Origin: Reticulascus tulasneorum
Taxonomy: Eukaryota > Ascomycota > Sordariomycetes > Glomerellales > Reticulascaceae
Length of the DNA: 64,000 nucleotides
NCBI GenBank assembly: GCA_001557505.1
Contig: LSAX01000006.1
Location: forward strand, 2,666,001 to 2,730,000
Reading direction: 5' to 3'
Position 1 is the stretch's first letter; every line of letters begins with the position of its first letter. Shown piece by piece: positions 57,122 to 64,000 of the stretch. A program made the position numbers and the translations under genes. Below the pieces are notes generated by a model, which worked only from the letters and a program-made list of their open reading frames with translations, did no database searches and had not been told where the DNA came from.

Positions 57122-57659
57122 GTCGCACAGGTTTCTGACAGCGTCTTGGCGCTACAAGTGACAAGGCTGCGCTAGGTGTGTTGCGACGCGGAGGCCGCGA
57201 CTTTACGCCCTGCTACAAATAAAAAGAATAAACTGCGACGCTTAAGCCTGCTATGTGATTTCACTGAATACCTGGAGTGTACTGAGCGTTTGGAAGATGT
57301 CTGTGTTGTTCTGATAGAAAAAAGGGAGAGAGGGTGTGAACATGAGCTCACTCAGATAAGCTGCATGAAGCTGCCACCAACAACCTAGCAAGAATATTTC
57401 CTACCTCATGATTGCTTTCTCCAAACGTCTAAAAATAGCTCTTTCAACACTTTTTGTTGGCGACGCGCAGTCAATTCAGAAGCAGGAATTTCTCAACGAA
57501 GCTATTGTTTAGTCAAAGGAGGGAATAACCGAGGGAAGCCTATTTGCAATCTTCATAACTATGGTATATGATTCGTGACTATTGACCTCGCTTGGACCTG
57601 CCGATGTCATCGGGTTTTTTTCTCTCGATAAAGCGCCAAGCAATTGAATTGGTACCAAG
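57122..57659. other. Intergenic between ATPase and FAD oxidase genes
   Basis: AT-rich 538 bp that should hold the ATPase promoter and the oxidase 3' end; nothing distinctive. Confidence 0.35.
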
Positions 57660-59749
57660 TCATACTCGACATAGTCGCCCATTTTGCGTTTGCGTACCCT
57701 GATCGCCATCACGAACCTCCCAATACTCGCTGCCAACCCCAGTAGTAGCGTAAAACACACCTTTAGGGTCCCGGTTGCGCTTGATATCTAGCAACTTCGG
57801 ATACTGAATTCCATAGAAGCTCTCTTGCCAATTCGGCTCGACGACGTTGGCCTCATTCAGATAAGAGCCACCGAATTCGCTTTCTGGAGCCACTGCTCTC
57901 CAGGGACCGAGGATATCATTTGTGATTGTAGATGCGGAAACCTTTAACTGCTCTGGCGTCGCATTCGGTGGAACAGGTGCAGAGGATATGAGGAAGGATA
58001 TGACGTGCCGGAACGCGGAGCTCACGGCATTGTCGACGTTAGCTCTATTCCTCGGAGCCTGGTGGTAGCCTCCGAAGGTACGACCAGCCTCGCTGTGTCT
58101 CTTGAGCACGTCGAATGTGGCGTTGAACTTGATTGGGTTCTCCCAATTACCACGTGGAAACAGGCGGTTCCCTGGGAGTGAGCCGTATCGTCCGATGGAG
58201 TCATTGCGCCAGTTTTCATCAAAGGCAGGATAGAACTCCTCATAGTGTGTTGTTTTTGGCGTGAACGGAATGCCGAGATTAGTCAGGCGATCGAACCACG
58301 GCTTGACTAGCTGGTTAAACGAATCGACCGTATGATTTGGAGCAAAGAAAGGCCGCATTTCCAAGCGGTAAGAGCCATTCTGGTTGTATACCCAGAAATA
58401 AGAGTATGTGCCAGCATCGGTGAAGGGTATGAAGAGCTCGAAATAAGCTCGTACACCTTCCCAAAAGGTTTCGTTGGAGACATTCGCAGACGTCCCAAAT
58501 GTGAAGGCAGAGGTAGTAACAGACACCTTTGGATGGGCTCTTATGATGACAGACGTCACAATGCCGAATGTGCTACCCCCACCGCCCCGAAGAGCCCAGA
58601 ATAAGTCCTGATTGCTAGTTGGAGAGGCAGTCAGGAAACGACCGTCTGCTGTGACGACTTCGAGAGCCTCGACATTGTCAGCAGCCATGCCGTAGATACC
58701 GGACATCGGGGTGTGGCCGCCTCCAGCAATATAGCCACCGGCATAGCCAACACTCTAGATGTTGTTAAATATGAGATCTCAATGGCAAATTATGTATTCT
58801 TACCTCGCAAATGCCCCCTAATGCTGTTACGCCATGCCTTTGAGCAGCCTGATAGACCTCGCGGACCGTCACACCTGCACCTACTTTGAGTACCTTTCCT
58901 GAATATCCAGTACTCTGGTAGGCCGGGATAAATTCGATGTCTTTCAGGTTGTGCGTCCACACGCTCAGCGCACCTGCCCCATTTGACTTTCCCAAGTAGC
59001 AATGACCGGTATTTTTGATGACAAGTCGCAGATTTGTATTTCGAGCAAAATTCACTGTAAGCTGTATTTGGGCAACACTGCTCACATTCACCGCGTAGAC
59101 TGGATAGCCTCCAAGGGTGCAGTTACCGTTGGGACTATCAACTGGTAAACAGGTTCTACCTTGAAAGATTGGCCACATGGTCGAGGTTGGATCTGCCTCA
59201 CTACATGGAGTTTAGCGTCTCCCAAGTGTTTTTGAAGCTGAATACATCAAAGGCTTTATAAAATACATACTGCATGTACGGGTTTGTGAAGTTCTGGATG
59301 AGCGAAGCACACTTCGCCGAGTCATAATTTCCCCAATTTTGGTAGCATGGTGACAAAAGTGGCACTGTTGGGATCAATGCTCCTCCCAGAAGCTGATCAA
59401 AAACATCCCAAGTAGAGTCCGCCGGCCACGATTCGTCGCCGGGAAATGTCTTGCAAGCACCACTTTGGGTCCATGGACGTGATTTGACGCCAGTCTCATG
59501 GTCAAAATCGAATATACCGGCAAGTTCTTTGAAGGCGCCATCCTCTCTCAGGTCTTGTACCACCTTTTCAGTCAGTTGCACGGTCTCATACTCGAACAAC
59601 GGTGTACCAGCGGGTGATATCTTGGGGACAACCGCTGTGGCCGGCTGAACTGCAGATATAGGGCCGAAGTCCTGCGCCTGAGCCTTCAGGATGATAAAAA
59701 GTACAATGGAACAGGTATAGAGATCAGATGTGAAGCTGTAGATAGCCAT
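57660..59749 (-). CDS. Secreted FAD-linked oxidoreductase, berberine-bridge-enzyme type (PCMH/VAO fold)
   Basis: The model is complement(join(57660..58754, 58804..59200, 59271..59749)), 656 aa, introns 49 and 70 bp, phases consistent. Signal peptide of about 26 residues ([13 protein letters not shown]). The FAD domain shows TGHCYLG (His226) and GGICESVGYAGG (Cys291); the 65-residue spacing matches the two attachment sites of bicovalent BBE-type enzymes. [16 protein letters not shown] and [16 protein letters not shown] are core FAD-binding signatures. The C-terminus ends in the BBE-type [12 protein letters not shown]...NGRLCRV. Many N-glycosylation sites agree with secretion. These enzymes use O2 to oxidise alcohols, sugars or alkaloid-like substrates. 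It sits directly before a P450 gene on the same strand, a pairing seen in specialised-metabolite modules. Confidence 0.88.
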
Positions 59750-60809
59750 GATGAGGGCGAGATATGGATGATGGCCCGAACTGGGCAGCAAGACGAAATG
59801 CCAATGAAGCGTGTCTTATACTGCTACCAGTTACACTACAAATATGCGGATTACCATCTCACGAAGCCCGTTTCTGCAATATAGACATCCAGTCGATCCG
59901 CAGCCCGGCCCCGCAATCCTCTGAAAGTCCCTTTGGAGGCTAAATCCTCCGTATTCTGCTTCTTGTCGTGCAACACCAGCTTGCATGTGTTTGTCGATCG
60001 GCAGTGCAATTCATCTTGAGATCGCCGTGGAGGGACCTCGCGCACTTTCCGGTTTATTAAATGCAGGAGACCGGAAAGTACTGGACGTTGTGGTAGAGAG
60101 ATATCCTTCACCTAATCAAAGATGATTAGGCTGGTTATGTAGGTCATCACGGACGAGGGGTTGTAAGCACCAATGAACGGGCTGAAAAGAACTGGAGCGC
60201 ATGAAGTACTGGTTGGTGAGGAGCCCCCCCCAGCTTGCTGTCGAGTTCGAAGGTGTCACGCTGACCATATATAAACTGCAAAAAGGACGACCAATGAAGC
60301 ACCTCGATTCGATGAACGCTGTAGAAGAGCGAACAGATAATTCTTTGGCTGCTACATCCTTGAGCCATACAGTCACTGGACAGGCATATCTCGATGGCAT
60401 CATTCACAGGGTCCGTCGTCAAATCAATCCTAGACCCTCTATTATGACATATCCATAGAGAAATCATCACTACCTGTCACTATATCCCTTACTCTAATGA
60501 AAAATAAGTTTTCCTACAGATATGATTTCGCAGTACCTTCATTTCGCGGCCTGCCAGCGTGGTCAGGAAGGTGGAGTTTGGGTGCCCAAGATCGGACTCT
60601 TTGACTAGCAAAAGCACGGGTCGAGACGCGTTCAGAAATGAACGTGAGATAGATTCAGGGAACTTAATTACAGAGTATCTCAGTACTTGAGTGACGGTCC
60701 ACAATTCTACCACTCCTGATGAGTCACAGCGCAGAAGAGCACTCGCATAAACAACATCGGTATTAACCACATCGCTTCCCTCTTCAAACTAGTCATGATC
60801 CAAATACGT
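59750..60809. other. 1-kb intergenic between the FAD oxidase and P450
   Basis: Same-strand spacing with the oxidase promoter and the P450 3' end. Short frames (59851-60111, 60147-60470, 60489-60770, all minus) have no family or splice support. Confidence 0.35.
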
Positions 60810-62589
60810 CTAAGCTCGGACTAAGCGAACCTTCGCACCATTTCGACAGCTTGAAGTAAACCCCTGCTCCTCGACAAATTCCAACACCTCATCTCTGTTC
60901 TGAACCTCTTTGAAAGCCATGGCCATCCTTGCAAGCGTGTGACTGACCCAGAACAGAGCCAATTGCTGTGCTGGGCAAGTTCGTGGACCACCTAAAAATG
61001 GTATATATTCCCATGTTGGCAATAATTCATCCCAACGTTCGGGGCGAAATTCTTCTGCATCCTCGCCGTAAACTTCGGGGTTGCGGTGCATACCGCTTAT
61101 CACGATTGCGATTTTCTCACCAGGCTGGACTGCGATAGGCTGTTTGCCGTCGGGACCGCCCCCCAAAGGCAGTGTAGTCTCCTTGAAGCACTCTCGCGTT
61201 GTAGTTGGAGCTGGAGAATGAAGCCGAAGAACTGTACATTGTTAGATAAAAAGGATATGAACTGTTAAAGAGTACTTGGAGAATTAATGGGGAATATTAA
61301 AGTTGCCAGCTCACCTTCTTTGACAGTCCATTGAAGATATTTCAAGCCTTTAACACATTCGAAGCTCAAATCCTCTGGGGTTAAGCCTTGGATCTCCGTT
61401 CTCAACTTTGACCAGACCCTTGGGTGTCTAGCCAGCAGGAACATTGCGTTCGTCAAAACAATAGCTGATGTGTCATGAGCGCCAAAGAAAACTTGTATAA
61501 GCTGGTCGGTAAGCCAGTCTCGGTTGGAGGATCTTTCTATGAGATCGTTTACCAGCACGTGCTTTGTTCGGGTTGTTTTGTCTGTCTTTTCTTTTGCCAG
61601 ACCTTGCTCCTGCCGTTGTATCGCTCGTTCGATAAATCCGCTCACACAATTACGTACCAGTTGGCACGATTCCCAAAGCTTTGGATCCTGCTTGAAAATG
61701 GCGAAGATGCCGAGAACACGGCGGCGAATGAACGCTGACTGAGCGTACTTAAAAGCCTGGATAAACTGCCTCCCAGCACCTGAATACTCGGGTAGCAAGG
61801 AATCGAAACTTTGTCCGAAGATAAACTCAGAGCCGGCATCCAGAATCTAAAATCCAGTGAATACGACAACAGTAATGATCGAGTAGTGTTCTTACCAGTC
61901 GGCTGAATAACGGTGCCAGGTCTATTGTACGATCATCCTGCGGTAGGAGTTCCATGAATCGCTTAACGTGGAAGTCGAACATCTCGCGGTCAGCCATATG
62001 TTTGCGGTTGAAGGTGGGTTTGATTGCCGCCCTAGATTCCAACCAAAAGGCCCCGTCAGAGGAGAGCACACCCCTGCCGGTCAAAGCCAGAGATGGGGTT
62101 TCGCGGCCGGGACCCACTAACAAAACTTCCGTTAGCCGATGATGATTGACGAAGGCCAATGAGTCCGATATCAAAACATGAACTAGAGATTGTACAAGTC
62201 CTAAAGCAAGAGTCGGAAGGCGACCCAGAATGGGGCATCTCTACGTGCGATTACTCACCTCCCCAACTCTCGAAGTCGGTTGCGAGAATCGCCTTGGCGT
62301 TCATTGGCTCCATGGTGCACAAAAGACGCTGGCCCATCGGGAAGCTCTGGAATGTGCCATTGTGCTTTCTGAGCGTGTTGACCAGTTCTTTAACTCTCTT
62401 TCCATCTCTCACGTCCCGCAAAGTCTGCTGGATCAAATCGAACCCAAGGATTGGATCTTTAGCGCTCTGTGTTGGAGGGGGTGCGCAACCGCGGGAACGG
62501 GCAAACCGCCATTGTCTGACTGCATCGAAGATTCTGCGCCCAGCGAAAAGGCCGAGTAGCACATAGATTGCGGCAAAGGAGACATACAT
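60810..62589 (-). CDS. Cytochrome P450, CYP52/CYP539-like (alkane/fatty-acid hydroxylase general type)
   Basis: The model is complement(join(60810..61231, 61315..61846, 61896..62116, 62259..62589)), 501 aa, four exons. Phases fit at all three junctions; the first intron (142 bp) was placed so that TDFESWG continues into VGPGRETPSLALTGRGVLSS, a P450-typical continuation. A short N-terminal anchor (YVSFAAIYVLLGLFAG) puts it in the ER. Landmarks: I-helix FGAHDTSA, the K-helix ExxR (Glu361-Arg364) split across an exon junction, PERF-like FRPERW, and the haem motif FLGGPRTCPAQQ with Cys447. The GPRTCPAQQ form is characteristic of the CYP52-type clan. It probably hydroxylates a fatty-acid-like or hydrocarbon-like chain, but the substrate is unknown. 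It may act with the adjacent secreted FAD oxidase. Confidence 0.88.
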
Positions 62590-63077
62590 TGTAATGCTGT
62601 ATCTTTTTTGAGATTGTCTGTGTCTGCTTTCTGAATCAAGGGTGGAGGGAATGAGTGCTGCTTTTGTATTAGATTGCCCACTTCCGTCTGTCTTTATGTT
62701 ACGCGTATTCGATTCAGTGACGTCAGCAGAAGGATTCTGAGGAATGCTGATCTGATATTGGGGGGACCAATAGGCTGTAACTGTAGCGGGAAAGGGCCAA
62801 GATCTACGGGCTAGGATTGGGAGTCTAGATGGTGAAGATATTCTACTGACAGAAACGTAGGTATATTCATATTTACAAGTACGGTCTGATGATACCCAGG
62901 GTGGCTCGGATACCAGGGCAGGGAGATGTTTTGATTGCCTAGCCTCAAGCTAACCTTTCATTAACCGCGCACGTCATCCTGCTGGTGGCTTCCATAGTGG
63001 ACTTTTTCCATAGAGATAATTCTTGGAATTACTGCGTTTCTGGATGAAGATGCACAGCTGACTAGTCATGAATGTAG
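62590..63077. promoter_or_regulatory. P450 promoter side and lead into a pseudogene
   Basis: AT-rich 490 bp upstream of the P450. I found no exon that could precede the membrane-protein exon starting at 63078 other than its intron-like lead-in (ctgac at 63058-63062, then gtag). Confidence 0.4.
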
Positions 63078-63464
63078 TTTCCCACATCATCAAATACCAC
63101 CACGCCCTCGCCGAATCTAGCACCTTCAAGCCCGATGGCGTCTCCAACAACGACGCAATCATCAAGCGGTTCTTCAGGGAGTATTAGCACCGGAGCCGCA
63201 GTGAGAATTGCTCTAGAGTCAGTCTTCGGCGCTTTACTTATAGTGGGAGCGATGTGCCTATCTTTCATTTTAGGCCATCGTATCAGAAGGCAGAAACTCG
63301 AAAAAGGCGCTTGCGGCACTCCGCAAAACCCACATGGCGAATACATATCCAAAACACACATAACGGAGGATAAAAGGGGGATGTATTAGGTTAGTGAGCT
63401 TCCTCCGGAGACACTAAGGCCCAGTGAATTGGACAGTCAACCAGTATGTTGCATGGCAAGCTGA
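63078..63464 (+). pseudogene. Orphan terminal exon of a Ser/Thr-rich single-pass membrane protein, broken by TAG
   Basis: An acceptor-like ctgac...gaatgtag leads into a frame starting at 63078: a Thr/Ser/Pro-rich stalk (TTTPSPNLAPSSPMASPTTT), a membrane span (ALESVFGALLIVGAMCLSFI), a basic stop-transfer (GHRIRRQK) and a short tail. The frame meets TAG at 63387-63389, but the same frame continues with protein-like sequence (VSELPPETLRPSELDSQPV) to a TGA at 63462, so the TAG is probably a mutated CAG. Fungal surface receptors often end this way. No upstream exons are present in the 490 bp before it, so this is a remnant; a shortened but real small gene starting at the ATG at 63135 is the alternative. 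Confidence 0.6.
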
Positions 63465-63828
63465 GGTTTCTAGTTCGCCATATCTTGCGGATGAAAGGTC
63501 ATATATTCTGTGTATGAATATAAAAGCCGGATCGCCCGCTCCTAGGTTTGCGGTATGGACCAAATCTAAAAGCACCGATAATGAGAAATCGTCCATACTT
63601 TGCAGGAGCAGCTATGGATATTCTGTCATTAACTGCTTTCTGTAGAGGGGCTAGATTTTCATGAAAGTACACTCAAGCGAGTTTCTAAAAGCATGATGAT
63701 TTTAGAATCTGAAAGCATAGTCTTATGCTCGCCAATAAGACAGAATGAACAAATAGCTGAAAGATCTTGTCTTAGAAAATTGAAGAGAGGGTTGGAGCGT
63801 AATAAGTCAGATAAACTACATAGCTAGC

Positions 63829-64000
63829 TAGTCATGAATACAAGTTTTACTCACCGTCATATGCCACTACCACGCTCTTACCGATTCCAGCACCTTTAAG
63901 TGCGATAAAGTTTCCAACAGCAGCAAAAAGTATACGCTGAGTGGTCCCTCAAGAGGCGCAGTTACCAGAATGAACGATATGTCTGCGTTATATATGAAAG
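63829..64000 (+). pseudogene. Second, diverged copy of the same membrane-protein exon, running off the window
   Basis: From about 63829 the sequence repeats the lead-in of the exon at 63078 (ctagtcatgaat) and then the same stalk-coding segment. A hand alignment of 56 bases (from accacgc) matches at about 41, and most differences are transitions. The translated frame corresponds (TTLLPIPAPL against TTPSPNLAPS) but hits TGA after about 20 codons. It is cut by the window edge. The transition excess is what repeat-induced point mutation would leave, though the sample is small. Confidence 0.55.

Noticed and set aside
57120..57420. Possible tRNA or snRNA in short intergenic spaces
   Set aside because: Looked for T-loop GTTCRANYC and paired stems there and in the gene deserts; no cloverleaf could be drawn with confidence.

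Overview
The window is nuclear DNA from a filamentous ascomycete (Pezizomycotina, probably a Sordariomycete or a close relative). The evidence is short introns of about 47 to 142 bp with GTAAGT/GTATGT-type donors and CTAAC/CTGAC-type branch points, pyrimidine-rich 5' leaders, and gene content: a PDR-type ABCG drug pump, fungal P450s, a Ran exchange factor, PAM16 and a DUF7871 Cys-rich protein. There is no ribosomal RNA, no CRISPR array and no intact transposon that I can recognise. All gene models were built by hand from reading frames, splice signals and family landmarks; none was checked with RNA or database evidence.

Region 1 (0-15 kb) is housekeeping mixed with lineage-specific genes: a surface sensor-like protein with a granulin-like Cys cluster (+), PAM16 whose first coding exon is only the ATG (-), a MYND-like zinc-finger frame broken by one TAG (-), a small secreted protein (+), an RCC1/Pim1-type Ran exchange factor with a histone-H1-like tail (-), an unknown membrane-associated frame (-), and an 84-residue DUF7871 protein in three exons (-). 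Region 2 (15-24.5 kb) holds a full-size PDR transporter (+, 1488 aa), convergent with a CMP/dCMP-deaminase-fold enzyme (-). Region 3 (25-30.3 kb) holds a beta-lactamase-fold serine hydrolase with a perfect in-frame 33-bp duplication (-), divergent from a METTL21-like methyltransferase (+), then a coiled-coil protein of unknown role (+).

Region 4 (30.3-48.6 kb) is a gene desert interrupted only by one 416-aa low-complexity/helical protein (-). It is not AT-rich, so it does not look like RIP-ruined repeats; I found no convincing second gene in it.

Region 5 (48.6-62.6 kb) is an accessory block of five genes, all on the minus strand: a P450, a secreted cyanovirin-N-type lectin, a large GHKL ATPase, a secreted berberine-bridge-type FAD oxidase and a second, CYP52-like P450. 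The oxidase and second P450 next to each other suggest a small oxidative module without a backbone synthase in view; the GHKL ATPase is the least understood large gene. Region 6 (62.9-64 kb) is a graveyard: an orphan terminal exon for a Ser/Thr-rich single-pass membrane protein, interrupted by a TAG, and a second diverged copy of the same exon about 770 bp further on.

The main points for a second look are the one-codon first exon of PAM16, three otherwise good frames each cut by a single TAG, overlapping frames at the DUF7871 locus, the GHKL ATPase with its oxidative neighbours, and the duplicated decaying membrane-protein exon at the right edge.
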